NCBI RefSeq assembly: GCF_002027705.1
Contig: NZ_MBTG01000002.1
Coordinates: forward strand, 1 to 64,000
Length of the DNA stretch: 64,000 nt
Source: Paenibacillus ferrarius
GTDB lineage: Bacteria > Bacillota > Bacilli > Paenibacillales > NBRC-103111
Direction: 5' to 3'
Part shown: one piece after another, positions 45,178 to 54,088 of the stretch
Position numbering within the stretch: position 1 is the first letter of the stretch
How the letters are laid out: each line of letters begins with the position of its first letter
The notes under the pieces: model-generated
Seen by the model: the letters and a program-made list of their open reading frames with translations, nothing else
What the model was told of the DNA's origin: nothing
Database searches by the model: none
Position numbers and translations under genes: made by a program

Positions 45178-46155
45178 TTAGCCTTTTTTAACTAGAAATG
45201 AAACTTCAGAATCTATGTAGCCCGATCTTTTAACACATTTAATCCAGGTATCTAGATCAATCCAATATTTTTTTTCTTTCGACTCTGATCCATAATTTAC
45301 GAGAGCATGCTTTATCGTATTTGTAAGGTCTTGCATCCCAATCTCCATTTTTCCACCTAAACCATTTTCTTGCCTAACGGTAGCAAATGCTTCAAATAAA
45401 GTTGATGCACATTTTTCAAGCCTTTCTCCAGCCGCATATGCTTCCGGATAATAATATCTAGTAAATGACCATCCACTTCCTTCGGGGTATTCAACTGTAT
45501 CGTAACCTTTTAAACACACACTCATATCACTAACACTTTTCACCCCAAACAACTGATGCTCCCTAGTCATAAATCTACCGACGATATGTAAAGCTCCATC
45601 TGCAACATAAAGATCTTTATTTCCCTTAAGTTGAGGTTGTCCTACTAGTATTACAATTAATTTGATTTTATGTTCGTATAAGTAATTATATAAATCAATA
45701 AGCCATTTATAGTGAGCTTCAAGCAGCGCTTGTGCTTCATCAATAAATAAAACTACTTGTTTAAATCTAGAACCCTCACCTTTCTCATGCAAAAACTTCG
45801 CTAATCGATCGAACTTATGATTTTTCTTACCAGCATACGGGAATTGATGACCCGACCAGAGTAATAACAACTCATAAAATACTTCTTCATTAGCTGTAAA
45901 CTTGTGTTTGGCTGGCACAAAAACAATAGGTAACTCATTGTTATATTGTTCCTTCAGCTTATCACGAACATATTTGATAGCATCAGTTTTCCCTCTTCTT
46001 TGAAATCCATAAATAATCCCACCAGGAGCCCTATCTTCTATCCATTCAACTACTTTTTTATATAGTTTCATTATTTCGTTTGTAGGTACTGTATACTTAT
46101 CTTGTACAAGTTTATGTGTGCCAGATGGAACCAGGGGCCTATTGTTTGCCTCCAT
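45178..46155 (-). CDS. tnsC: TnsC-like AAA+ ATPase
   Basis: A 325-residue ATP-dependent regulator of transposition that links target selection to the TnsAB transposase. The ATG at 46155 follows GGAGAGGG at a rather long spacing, 18 bp after tnsB. Walker A is GFQRRGKT at about residues 47-54, Walker B is VVLFIDEAQ near 137, with a sensor-like ILVGQPQL (about 171). The unusual FQRRGKT loop recalls TnsC rather than TniB. The C-terminus (KYWIDLDTWIKCVKRSGYI) could be the TnsA/B contact. Last gene of the tnsABC run; no TnsD/TniQ gene follows. Confidence 0.85.
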   Translation of the reverse strand: MEANNRPLVPSGTHKLVQDKYTVPTNEIMKLYKKVVEWIEDRAPGGIIYGFQRRGKTDAIKYVRDKLKEQYNNELPIVFVPAKHKFTANEEVFYELLLLWSGHQFPYAGKKNHKFDRLAKFLHEKGEGSRFKQVVLFIDEAQALLEAHYKWLIDLYNYLYEHKIKLIVILVGQPQLKGNKDLYVADGALHIVGRFMTREHQLFGVKSVSDMSVCLKGYDTVEYPEGSGWSFTRYYYPEAYAAGERLEKCASTLFEAFATVRQENGLGGKMEIGMQDLTNTIKHALVNYGSESKEKKYWIDLDTWIKCVKRSGYIDSEVSFLVKKG

Positions 46156-46173
46156 GATTATTTACACCCTCTC

Positions 46174-48168
46174 CTAATATGACATCGGTTTAAAAAATTC
46201 ATCCCAACCATCGTCATGTTCATCGTTAGTAACTTCTTCTTTCTTAAATACAAAAGTATTACTGAACGCAGATTCCTCTTGATAACCTCTAGTTTCGGGA
46301 ACTTCGGGTGCCTCTTCCTCTTCTTCTACATCAACAGCTGCCTCTTGTACCATATTTTCCATCTGCTTCTGATACCTATCCATATGGGCTAACCAATTTT
46401 TATCACCTTTATTTTTACTGGTACTAAGATGTACTCTGAGAGCTTGGACATAATCATTACTAGCCAAGAAAAACGCCCTCTTTTCACTTCGTAAAAATTT
46501 ATTTATATATCTCCTTGTTTCTAAACTATGGGGAGTATTAACCCATTTACTGGATACACGTAACTGACCAAGTTCGCTTCCATTTTCTAAGAAAGCCCTG
46601 ACAAAGCGTATATCCATAATATTTATATAAATTGTAAGCTTCTTTCCTATTAAACTCGCATGCTGAGATAAAATATCATTTCTGTATTGCGCACCCTCAA
46701 AGTTAATGTAAGGCCTCTTTCCTTTTTTCAAGTTACCTTGTACAGTTACCGTCTGACTAATGACTAAGAGACCCAGTTCTTGACGACGATGCTCAGGCAG
46801 AACTCTTGGCAGGAATCCTCTTTCAATTTTGTCTTTCATTGCCTTAATAGGACTTAATCCTGAGTTACCACCATGTGGTTCAACATTATATTGGGCTAAC
46901 ATAGCCTCTGTTAATTCCTCTAGATGCTCAATACTAATTTCTGAAGCCAATGCCTTTTCTTCGGCATTTTTACGCTTAGGATCACTTGGATTACTTCCTG
47001 TAGTAGAAGGAAGCAAGTGGTATCCATTCACTTCAAGGATACGAAAGAACCTCTCAATAACTGATCTTCTTAATGGAGATTTTACTGGACCTGCATTAAT
47101 AAAACAGCCGATTGTTTTGGTCAATTTTTCCTTAACATTTAAAGCAAGATTTGCTCTTGCGTTATCCATCCAGAATTCTCTCCATACTGCCCATTGAGTC
47201 TCAGGGATAGACATTGAAGGGAAGGATCCTTCTTCTGGATACTGGAGCCCTTTTATTGTGAATGACATGGGGGTATGAGGATGAGTTGCATTTTGAATAC
47301 ACTGTAGAACATCCATCTGAGAATATTCTGGCTTAACGCATAACAAGTGACCTAATACTGCATTTGTTGGGATTTCTAGAATTACAAGCAGCCAAATCCT
47401 TTTTAACACTTTTTTAACTTGGTTTCCATTAGGGTCCGTATATCGAATGGTCAATATTAAATCAATTTTATGTCCATCAAACATAACTCGTGAGAAAGGT
47501 CTGAAATTCGTTAAGTAATTCTTTTCACCTTTACCCACAGTTCTTGCCATCATTGCAGCAACTTCACCATAAAGATGCTCATTCCCAAAATGTCGTTGTT
47601 TCAACTTTTTTACATATCTCTCTAACGATCTCCTTCCCTGGTCTTCTGTATTTAGAGGATATTCGCTTGCAGATATCTCCAGTTCCTTACACTCATCAAT
47701 AAAATGTTTGTGTAGATATTTCACGGAGTAAGTGAAACTTGTTGAGTTCTTTTTTTTCGCTAAAGCCTTTTCATCAATCGAATCCCGCAATTCAGTATAC
47801 TTTTCAAGTAAAAGATCGAAAGCACCAGCGTAATTAGAGGCTTTTATTTTGGGCAGCTTTTTCCTTTCATAATTTTTCAAATGAAGGCCTGGGATTAGTG
47901 CTCTAAAACCCAGAATTTCTCCGAATTGACTACTCTTAAAACAACGTTCAACATATCTAGTAATCTCTTTTTTTTCAATTCCAGTAACATCCGAAATTTC
48001 AGCGATGGTTCCATAATCTTGAAGGTACAATTCAACAGCCCGTTTTCTGTTTTGATATTTCTCCGTTGCAACTTCATTTAATTTACTTGTATCTACAATT
48101 GGCCATTCGGATAAATTGAGCATGTCTTGGCTTACTCCCAGCTTCTCAACCAAGTTTTTACGCCTCAT
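46174..48168 (-). CDS. tnsB: TnsB-like DDE transposase
   Basis: A 664-residue retroviral-integrase-fold transposase that binds the transposon ends and joins them to target DNA. Start at ATG 48168 (MRRKNLVEKL) with GGAGGTG upstream, overlapping the tnsA stop by 11 bp; the longer frame reaches 48234. N-terminal helix-turn-helix modules span about residues 35-200. The catalytic triad is D231 (VMFDGHKIDL), D335 (FWMDNARANL) and E373 (SVIERFF). A Mu-type C-terminal beta-barrel follows, then an acidic tail (DVEEEEEAPEVPE) ending with DGWDEFFKP, a plausible TnsC-binding hook. Catalytic set complete. Confidence 0.92.
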   Translation of the reverse strand: MRRKNLVEKLGVSQDMLNLSEWPIVDTSKLNEVATEKYQNRKRAVELYLQDYGTIAEISDVTGIEKKEITRYVERCFKSSQFGEILGFRALIPGLHLKNYERKKLPKIKASNYAGAFDLLLEKYTELRDSIDEKALAKKKNSTSFTYSVKYLHKHFIDECKELEISASEYPLNTEDQGRRSLERYVKKLKQRHFGNEHLYGEVAAMMARTVGKGEKNYLTNFRPFSRVMFDGHKIDLILTIRYTDPNGNQVKKVLKRIWLLVILEIPTNAVLGHLLCVKPEYSQMDVLQCIQNATHPHTPMSFTIKGLQYPEEGSFPSMSIPETQWAVWREFWMDNARANLALNVKEKLTKTIGCFINAGPVKSPLRRSVIERFFRILEVNGYHLLPSTTGSNPSDPKRKNAEEKALASEISIEHLEELTEAMLAQYNVEPHGGNSGLSPIKAMKDKIERGFLPRVLPEHRRQELGLLVISQTVTVQGNLKKGKRPYINFEGAQYRNDILSQHASLIGKKLTIYINIMDIRFVRAFLENGSELGQLRVSSKWVNTPHSLETRRYINKFLRSEKRAFFLASNDYVQALRVHLSTSKNKGDKNWLAHMDRYQKQMENMVQEAAVDVEEEEEAPEVPETRGYQEESAFSNTFVFKKEEVTNDEHDDGWDEFFKPMSY

Positions 48169-48808
48169 CAACCCACACCTCCGTCTCCAGACCAAAATAT
48201 TCTTTGTCAATATTTGCTTTAATTTCACCGGCACATATCAGACATGCAACAGCTTCATAAAGTCGCGGTAAGCTTATGTTTAGTAATTGAAATAATTCCT
48301 TTACTGCTTTTTTTCCACCCTTGAGCTGTGAAATCACTTTATGCCGATCAATCTCAACTATAGTGCTGTTATTCTGTAAGTATGGAATTATATCTTTTAA
48401 ATTTTCTAAATAGATTTCGTTGCTTCTTATATCATTCTCAGTACGCACCTGATGCTCTTTACCGTGCAATTCACACCAACGTTTTTGCAACCCGATTTGT
48501 TTGATCACATGTTCATCAGCGAGATCTTTTTCATATTTAATCTCAATATAGATCTCTTTGCCATCTTTGTTCTTAATCCACAAATCAAATACTGAGGATC
48601 CATCCTCACCTTCAATTTCAGCTTTATCAGGCTGCTCACAAAAGGTTTCAACAGTTGGATCGGCTTCAACCATTACCCAGTGGTCAAATTCAAGATCACT
48701 GAATAGATTAACTTCCCTTTCTATTCTGGTGCTGTAGACAATCCAATGATTATTACCGTACCGTCCAGTTCGTGATTTAATTAAGGGCGTAGTATACACT
48801 TTAATCAC
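48158..48808 (-). CDS. tnsA: TnsA-like endonuclease
   Basis: A 216-residue restriction-fold nuclease that makes the 5' cuts in Tn7-type cut-and-paste transposition. The start ATG at 48808 has only a weak site. The text matches TnsA: EREVNLFSDLEFDHWVMVEA and ETFCEQP, then the active site D75 (SSVFDLWI) with E89 and K91 (YIEIKY), spaced as D-x13-E-x-K. The C-terminal 100 residues form the helical TnsB/C-contact domain. Translationally coupled to tnsB by an 11-bp overlap. Presence of TnsA means cut-and-paste rather than cointegrate transposition. Confidence 0.88.
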   Translation of the reverse strand: MIKVYTTPLIKSRTGRYGNNHWIVYSTRIEREVNLFSDLEFDHWVMVEADPTVETFCEQPDKAEIEGEDGSSVFDLWIKNKDGKEIYIEIKYEKDLADEHVIKQIGLQKRWCELHGKEHQVRTENDIRSNEIYLENLKDIIPYLQNNSTIVEIDRHKVISQLKGGKKAVKELFQLLNISLPRLYEAVACLICAGEIKANIDKEYFGLETEVWVDEA

Positions 48809-48870
48809 CTCTATTTTGTTTTAATAGAATCATTATTGTCTAAATAAGGCTTATATAAACCTTAATTAAT

Positions 48871-48887
48871 GTGATTTTTTTGTCGTT
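48871..48887 (+). repeat. Single copy of the GTGATTTTNTTGTCGTT motif upstream of tnsA
   Basis: GTGATTTTTTTGTCGTT resembles the five copies at 51511-51687 and sits 63 bp upstream of tnsA, where Tn7 places its right end over the tnsA promoter. Confidence 0.5.
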
Positions 48888-48966
48888 CGTGTAGTAAAAT
48901 GAGATCTTCACTTCCCATCCCAAAATAACCTAAATAATAAAGCAAAGCGTGAACTCATTTATTATT

Positions 48967-49004
48967 AAAAAAAGGGACGATCACCGGTATCAGCAATCTG
49001 TCCC
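48967..49004 (-). terminator. Terminator of the second AAA ATPase gene
   Basis: On the minus strand GGGAC pairs with GTCCC across about 21 nt and is followed by seven T. Confidence 0.7.
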
Positions 49005-49051
49005 AATCTTTAACATCTAATTCATGATTTAATGATTGTATCCAAATCCAT

Positions 49052-49642
49052 TCATTCTGTTGATACACTTTTTATTTTATAATTACTTATCTTAATAGCA
49101 TTGCTCATAAATCTCCTCTGGATTTGAGGATATTCCTCCATATAGTAGTGTCTACGGTACTCGAGATCCACAGTTCCAGTAAGGAAAAATCCTGATTTCA
49201 AATTTCTTGAAGCCAGTTCATTTTGCAGATCAATAAGCCAGTAATAATGATTAGGAGACCAGTTAGTCACATCATCAATAAAAGTTATTACATACCCTGA
49301 TTCCATAGCACTTGCTTTTTCAATATAACTATTGATAATTTGGAGAAAATTAGATTGCTGCGTAGTACTACGACTAGCCAATATATCAAGTGATCTACCG
49401 AAGCAATCACTCAAGTTCTTCGAAGCATTGATTCCCTCGTTATATAACGTAGCTCTAACAACAAAAACAGGCATCTCTTTTCCAAATAGTTCTTGAAACA
49501 TACGAATTATAGCTGTTTTCCCCACTCCGGGTTCACCAATTAGTAGTCCCCCCGATGCTTGCGACAATGTCCAATCGTGAAGTTGATCCAAAATCAGTGC
49601 TTGCTCCCTACTTGGCGTCAAAATAAAATTACTCTTTAACAT
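49052..49642 (-). CDS. Second, short AAA+ ATPase of the Tn7-like module
   Basis: A 196-residue ATPase with ATG at 49642 behind AAAGGAGG. Walker A IGEPGVGKTAII is at about residues 36-47 and Walker B YVITFIDDVTNW near 118-128 (Asp-Asp instead of the usual Asp-Glu). SGFFLTGTVDLEYRRH resembles the sensor region of TniB/TnsC-like proteins. It lacks the C-terminal extension of the other ATPase and has its own terminator, so it is a separate unit upstream of tnsA. It could be a regulatory ATPase, an immunity factor or a relic of another transposon. Confidence 0.75.
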   Translation of the reverse strand: MLKSNFILTPSREQALILDQLHDWTLSQASGGLLIGEPGVGKTAIIRMFQELFGKEMPVFVVRATLYNEGINASKNLSDCFGRSLDILASRSTTQQSNFLQIINSYIEKASAMESGYVITFIDDVTNWSPNHYYWLIDLQNELASRNLKSGFFLTGTVDLEYRRHYYMEEYPQIQRRFMSNAIKISNYKIKSVSTE

Positions 49643-49787
49643 AGCGTTATACGCCTCCTTTTTACATATACTTTCTGGCGTGTAATATTATCAAAAAAGA
49701 GGAATCCCCCAGCGACTATCGAAGAAAGAAGCACCTGACAGGGAAGCTTCAATCTGTACCTACCCACTACTAGGAGGTTGAAGTCAC

Positions 49788-51170
49788 ATGGGAAAATCCT
49801 CACACATTCAGGGTAACAAGGGAGTTAAATTTAGTCAACAACTACGAGGAGTGAACTTGGAACAAGTCCTCATCGTAGCCATTGATGCGGCTAAGCTCCA
49901 TCAAAAGGCCCTGATATGCAATTATTTCGGTGACATGATTGAAAGACCCTTTTTCTTTTCCGTGAATGAATCTGGCATGCAACTCTTATGCCGAAAAATT
50001 GACCAAGCAGCAACCATTGTTCAGGCTGAGCGCATATTTCTTGGTGTAGAAGCCACAGGTCATTACTACGAAGATATCGTACGTCATATGGCCAAATTTG
50101 GTTACGATGTGCAGATCTTCAATCCTTACTCAACGTTTGAGGAACGGGCAAGTGCCCTCAATTGGTGCAAAACCGATGACCTCGACTTGGTCGCTATTGC
50201 TCATGCCATTAAGAGCAATAAAGCTACGGAAACGAGATTGCTTGAAGGCATTCATCGTCATCTTCGGGTTTTAACCCGTGCATGCAGATCAGAGATACGC
50301 AAGCGTTCTACGCTCCGCATGGAGATTCGCATCCTGATGGACAACGTCTGGCGAGAGTTTCAAGGCTTTGCTGACCACAGTCAAGGCAAGGCTAAGAAAG
50401 TCAAAGTGTTCAGCGACTTCTGGGGGAAAGCCTCTTTGTTTTTTATGGAGCATCACCCTCATCCTTCTGAAATCCTCGCGTTAGGCGAACTAGGGCTGAG
50501 GAAGCTCTCCATACAGAACAACCTGAAGTTGCGAACGAGCGCCATACAGAAACTGCTGTATGTATCTGAGCAGTCTTTGTCCCGAAACGTGCAAGAACTA
50601 CGCCCGGAGCTCATTGTCCTGAAGATGAAGTTGCAAGACCTGCGTGCTTTTGATGCTAAGGTTGACGCGCTGGATCAGGAAATTGAGAGCCTACTCCTTC
50701 AAACGGATGGTCGGCTGCTTCTTACCGTACCCGGTCTTGGTGTATCCACTTCAGCAGAGCTCTTTGCTGAGATCGGTAATGTGACCCATTTTACCCATGC
50801 CGGCCAGTTGATCAAGAAAGCTGGTACCAATCCCATCATCAAGCAAACCGGTGGAGGCAAGGGTTCCTACCGCCAAATTTACAAACAGGGAAACGACCAT
50901 CTTCGCTATGTGGTGTTTTTGGCGGGGAGGAATCTCTGTCTGCATAACCAAGACCTCAATGCCTTCTACCAACGCCTGAAAAGCCGTGGCAAGCATGACC
51001 GCGCTATCTTCATCGCAATGGGTAACAAGATGCTCAAGATAGCTTTTGCCATGCTTCGAGATCGGTTGCCGTTTAAGTCTCAAGAGCCTGACTTCAGCAT
51101 TGTCGCTGAAATGAACAAGAAGTTGAAGCACAACTGTTTCTTTGCAAACCAGCACAAAGCCGCTGCTTAG
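49788..51170 (+). CDS. IS110-family transposase
   Basis: A 460-residue IS110-type recombinase with ATG at 49788 after TAGGAGG; a CTTCAA/TTGAAG stem (about 49748-49782) encloses the ribosome binding site. The N-terminal RuvC-like DEDD domain has LIVAIDAAKLHQKA, FLGVEATGHYYED and WCKTDDLDLVAIAHAI. The C-terminal Tnp domain has LLTVPGLGVSTSAELFAEIG, AGQLIKKAGTNPI and GGGKGSYRQIYKQGNDHLR with the catalytic Ser region. Intact length for the family. These elements have no classical terminal repeats and use an RNA guide encoded in a flanking non-coding region. Probably inserted into the right part of the Tn7-like element. Confidence 0.93.
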   Translation: MGKSSHIQGNKGVKFSQQLRGVNLEQVLIVAIDAAKLHQKALICNYFGDMIERPFFFSVNESGMQLLCRKIDQAATIVQAERIFLGVEATGHYYEDIVRHMAKFGYDVQIFNPYSTFEERASALNWCKTDDLDLVAIAHAIKSNKATETRLLEGIHRHLRVLTRACRSEIRKRSTLRMEIRILMDNVWREFQGFADHSQGKAKKVKVFSDFWGKASLFFMEHHPHPSEILALGELGLRKLSIQNNLKLRTSAIQKLLYVSEQSLSRNVQELRPELIVLKMKLQDLRAFDAKVDALDQEIESLLLQTDGRLLLTVPGLGVSTSAELFAEIGNVTHFTHAGQLIKKAGTNPIIKQTGGGKGSYRQIYKQGNDHLRYVVFLAGRNLCLHNQDLNAFYQRLKSRGKHDRAIFIAMGNKMLKIAFAMLRDRLPFKSQEPDFSIVAEMNKKLKHNCFFANQHKAAA

Positions 51171-51266
51171 CTAACTAGACGGTATGTTGGAACCGGTATT
51201 TCTGGGACTGAGGGAAGATCGGATACTTTCTAGAGGCCCCTGGACCTCGTGAATTAGCGTTATCCA

Positions 51267-51346
51267 CCTCGTCCTGTAAATGCGAATTGTACGTTAGCGT
51301 ATATTCTGCACTCAGCCAGATTGCATCGCAGGATTGAACAACGAGG
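51267..51346 (+). ncRNA. Candidate guide (bridge/seek) RNA of the IS110-family element
   Basis: In the 250-bp spacer after the transposase, CCTCGT (51267) pairs with ACGAGG (to 51346), an inner TCCTG-TGCGA arm pairs with TCGCAGGA, and a central GAAT-TACG / CGTA-ATTC hairpin lies at 51284-51306. The nested fold right after an IS110-type gene suits the guide RNA described for the IS1111 branch. Target loops not assigned. Confidence 0.45.
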
Positions 51347-51510
51347 GCTATTTCCTTTCAAGTTCGAGAAAGTCCGGTTCCATCCATAGCTTCTCAGTCA
51401 GTTGCTACCTTTTTTAAATAATTATTGGGTTAGGTGTGTTTGGGTTACCCAAAAGTCAGGAATAATGATTTGACATAGTACGCTAAAAGTTGTTTCTTAT
51501 ATACCTCAAT

Positions 51511-51687
51511 AAGGTGATTTTCTCGTCGCTAGCACGTTTTGTAGGGATTTTCTTGTCATAAAAAAAACGACAAGAAAATCCCTACAAACATAAAAAACCT
51601 TGATTTAACAAGGTTTTAAAGCGGGATTATTCTGTCGTTGTACTGCTTCTGAGCTTCTGAGCAATCTAACGACAAGAAAATACCTCG
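51511..51687. repeat. Five copies of a TGATTTTCTTGTCG-type motif (right side of the Tn7-like region)
   Basis: Copies at 51511-51528 (+), 51541-51557 (+), 51568-51585 (-), 51622-51641 (+, diverged) and 51668-51687 (-). Copies 2 and 3 form a 17-bp perfect inverted repeat GTAGGGATTTTCTTGTC. Consensus GGGATTTTCTTGTCGTT. Multiple short copies in this position resemble TnsB-binding sites. Confidence 0.7.
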
Positions 51688-51689
51688 TT

Positions 51690-51823
51690 ATCTCTGTCCC
51701 ACGTTCGATGATTTCATTTATTTCGGAACTGTGCTCATGGGCTGCAATATTAACAGCTTGGTCGACCTTACTGGTTCCTTGGATTGTGCGGCTGCTTCTG
51801 CTTGATGTTTGAGTTGATGGCAT
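51690..51823 (-). pseudogene. 5' end of a small gene cut by the repeat array
   Basis: ATG at 51823 has AGGAGGGG about 14 nt upstream and reads MPSTQTSSRSSRTIQGTSKV, then INEIIERGTE. The frame then runs into the last transposon-like repeat and continues as translation of repeat DNA to 51605. The natural protein seems to have been interrupted here, which places the outer border of the element near 51690. Function unknown. Confidence 0.45.
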
Positions 51824-51937
51824 TATGCGTTGTCAGCCCCTCCTTATTCAGAAATAAATCAAGTATTAAAGAATAATAAACCTTCAAAGGATAATTCTTG
51901 ATTCAACAAACATACTACCCATTGAGGGGGTGGCTAT

Positions 51938-52009
51938 ATGCGTTGCCTACTTTGCGCAAATGAACAAATGTTGAAAGGCAAAAAGAGAAATGAAAGTTCA
52001 GAAGTATGA
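51938..52009 (+). CDS. Very short cysteine-containing ORF
   Basis: ATG at 51938 follows GGGGGTGG and encodes 23 residues with CLLC near the start and a Lys-rich end. It could be a leader peptide or a truncated zinc-knuckle gene upstream of the RNase J gene. Weak. Confidence 0.25.
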   Translation: MRCLLCANEQMLKGKKRNESSEV

Positions 52010-52040
52010 GACTGAGACCGTTATGGAGGTGTCCTATTAA

Positions 52041-53714
52041 GTGGAGGTAAGTCAGGATAGACTTTCTATCATCGCCCTCGGTGGCGTAAATGAAATTGGT
52101 AAAAATATGTATGTTCTTCAATATAGCGAAGACATAATCGTTATCGACTGTGGTTCCAAGTTTCCGGATGAAAGCTTGTTGGGGATCGATTTGATCATCC
52201 CTGACATCTCATTTTTACTTGAAAATAAAGAGAAAGTAAGAGGCTTAGTCGTCACTCATGGTCATGAAGATCATATTGGCGGCATCCCTTACATTATTAA
52301 ACAGTTTAATATGCCCATATATGCGACAAGGCTCACACTCGGCTTAGTTGAAGGAAAGCTTAGAGAGCATGGGTTGTTAAGCACCACCGTCCTGCATGAG
52401 ATTGACTCCGAGTCTAAATTGACATTAGGCGCGATTCCAATTCGCTTTTTCCGTACAAACCACAGTATTCCGGACTGTCTAGGGGTTGTTTTTGATACTC
52501 CGCAAGGTACAGTTGTGCACACGGGGGACTTCAAATTTGATTTAACGCCAGTCAATGATCAATATGCGGATATACATAAAATGGCGTCAATCGGTCAGCA
52601 AGGTGTCCTAGCTCTACTTTCAGAAAGCACCAACTCCGAACGTCCGGGTTTTACCCCATCCGAACGCTTAGTTGGTGTCCATATCGAAGAAACATTTACT
52701 AAGGCTACAGGAAAAATATTTTTATCAACATTCGCATCTAATGTCCATCGCTTACAGCAAGTGATTGACGCCGCTGAGAAAACAAATCGCAAGATTGTGC
52801 TCCTAGGCAGAAGCATGGTGAATGTGGTCGATATAGCTTCAAAGCTCGGTTACTTAAAGTTGCCTCCGGAAATGATCATAGAAGCTCAAGAAGTTCAGCG
52901 CATGGCACCTCATGAATTGGTCATTCTCTGTACAGGTAGTCAAGGAGAACCCATGGCTGCATTGGCTCGCTTGGCTAACGATACTCATCGGCAGGTTGAG
53001 GTTTCTCCTGGTGATACAGTCATTTTGGCCGCCACACCCATCCCAGGGAATGAGCGAAACGTAGCGCGTATCGTAGATAATCTATTTGAAAAAAGAGCCA
53101 AAGTGATTTACGGATCAGGCTCCGTAACGGGAATGCATGTGTCCGGTCATGCTAGTCAGGAAGAACTGAAGCTAATGCTGACCTTGATGAAACCTAAATA
53201 TTTTATCCCGATACATGGAGAGTATCGCATGCTCTATCAGCACCGCTTGTTAGCCGAAGCTGTTGGTGTGGAAGTCGACCATATCTTCATAGTGAATAAT
53301 GGGGAGGTAGTGGATTTTGTGAACGCGGAGGCTCGTCAAGTTCGTAAAGTCCCGAACGGTAATACGCTCGTTGATGGTCTAGGCATTGGAGATATCGGAA
53401 ACGTTGTCTTACGTGACCGTAAAGTATTATCGGAAGATGGCGTATTGATCCTTGTGATCACACTTTCCCGTTCGGATGGTTCTATTATTTCGGGACCTGA
53501 TATCATCTCACGCGGATTCGTTTATGTCAAAGAATCAGAACCATTAATAGAGGATGTACACCGAATCGCGTTAACTACACTCACTCAGTTGCAGGAGATG
53601 AAATCGAACCAATGGAGCGTTTATAAGCAAGCTATTAAAGAGTCCATCGGCAAATTTTTATTCACGCAAACGAAAAGAAGACCAATGATTTTACCGATAA
53701 TTATTCAGGTTTGA
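52041..53714 (+). CDS. rnj: Ribonuclease J
   Basis: A 557-residue metallo-beta-lactamase/beta-CASP ribonuclease with 5'-3' exonuclease and endonuclease activity in mRNA decay and rRNA maturation. GTG at 52041, 9 nt after GGAGGTG. The zinc site is VVTHGHEDHIGG (about residue 72), with TNHSIPDCLGV, VVHTGDFKFD and, later, FIPIHGEYRML. The beta-CASP part contains FLSTFASNVHRLQQ and ILCTGSQGEPMAALARLA. The C-terminal dimer domain is complete. Full family length. Which of the two usual paralogues (J1 or J2) it is, or whether it is an extra copy, cannot be decided here. Its neighbours are accessory DNA. Confidence 0.95.
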   Translation: MEVSQDRLSIIALGGVNEIGKNMYVLQYSEDIIVIDCGSKFPDESLLGIDLIIPDISFLLENKEKVRGLVVTHGHEDHIGGIPYIIKQFNMPIYATRLTLGLVEGKLREHGLLSTTVLHEIDSESKLTLGAIPIRFFRTNHSIPDCLGVVFDTPQGTVVHTGDFKFDLTPVNDQYADIHKMASIGQQGVLALLSESTNSERPGFTPSERLVGVHIEETFTKATGKIFLSTFASNVHRLQQVIDAAEKTNRKIVLLGRSMVNVVDIASKLGYLKLPPEMIIEAQEVQRMAPHELVILCTGSQGEPMAALARLANDTHRQVEVSPGDTVILAATPIPGNERNVARIVDNLFEKRAKVIYGSGSVTGMHVSGHASQEELKLMLTLMKPKYFIPIHGEYRMLYQHRLLAEAVGVEVDHIFIVNNGEVVDFVNAEARQVRKVPNGNTLVDGLGIGDIGNVVLRDRKVLSEDGVLILVITLSRSDGSIISGPDIISRGFVYVKESEPLIEDVHRIALTTLTQLQEMKSNQWSVYKQAIKESIGKFLFTQTKRRPMILPIIIQV

Positions 53715-53729
53715 CGATTGACCTATGTA

Positions 53730-53768
53730 AGATAGACATTGCTTCTTTGAAAGTAATGTCTATCTAGT
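53730..53768 (+). terminator. Terminator after RNase J
   Basis: AGATAGACATT / AATGTCTATCT stem (53730-53740, 53755-53765) followed by AGTTATTT. Confidence 0.65.
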
Positions 53769-54088
53769 TATTTACAATATTTTTAGCTGCCGGCACAAAA
53801 AGGGGCGGATTCGTTTGTCGATTTCAGGTCCAAATTCATGGACCCATCTCATTTCCAAAGCAAGTTGCTCCATCCCATGACTTCATTAACAATTACGTTA
53901 TCACGAATTAGAGCTTTGCACCACAACCCAATTGAGTTTGTTATTTGAGCGCTTACCTCTTTATGAATTTTTGTCGTTGTCTTTGCACTTTTATACCCTC
54001 AGTACTATTTAAACATTTTGAAGTGACATATAGGCGAGTATTTACATAGTATAGCTTATTGTAATTGATGAAAGAGGTGGATCGGCGG

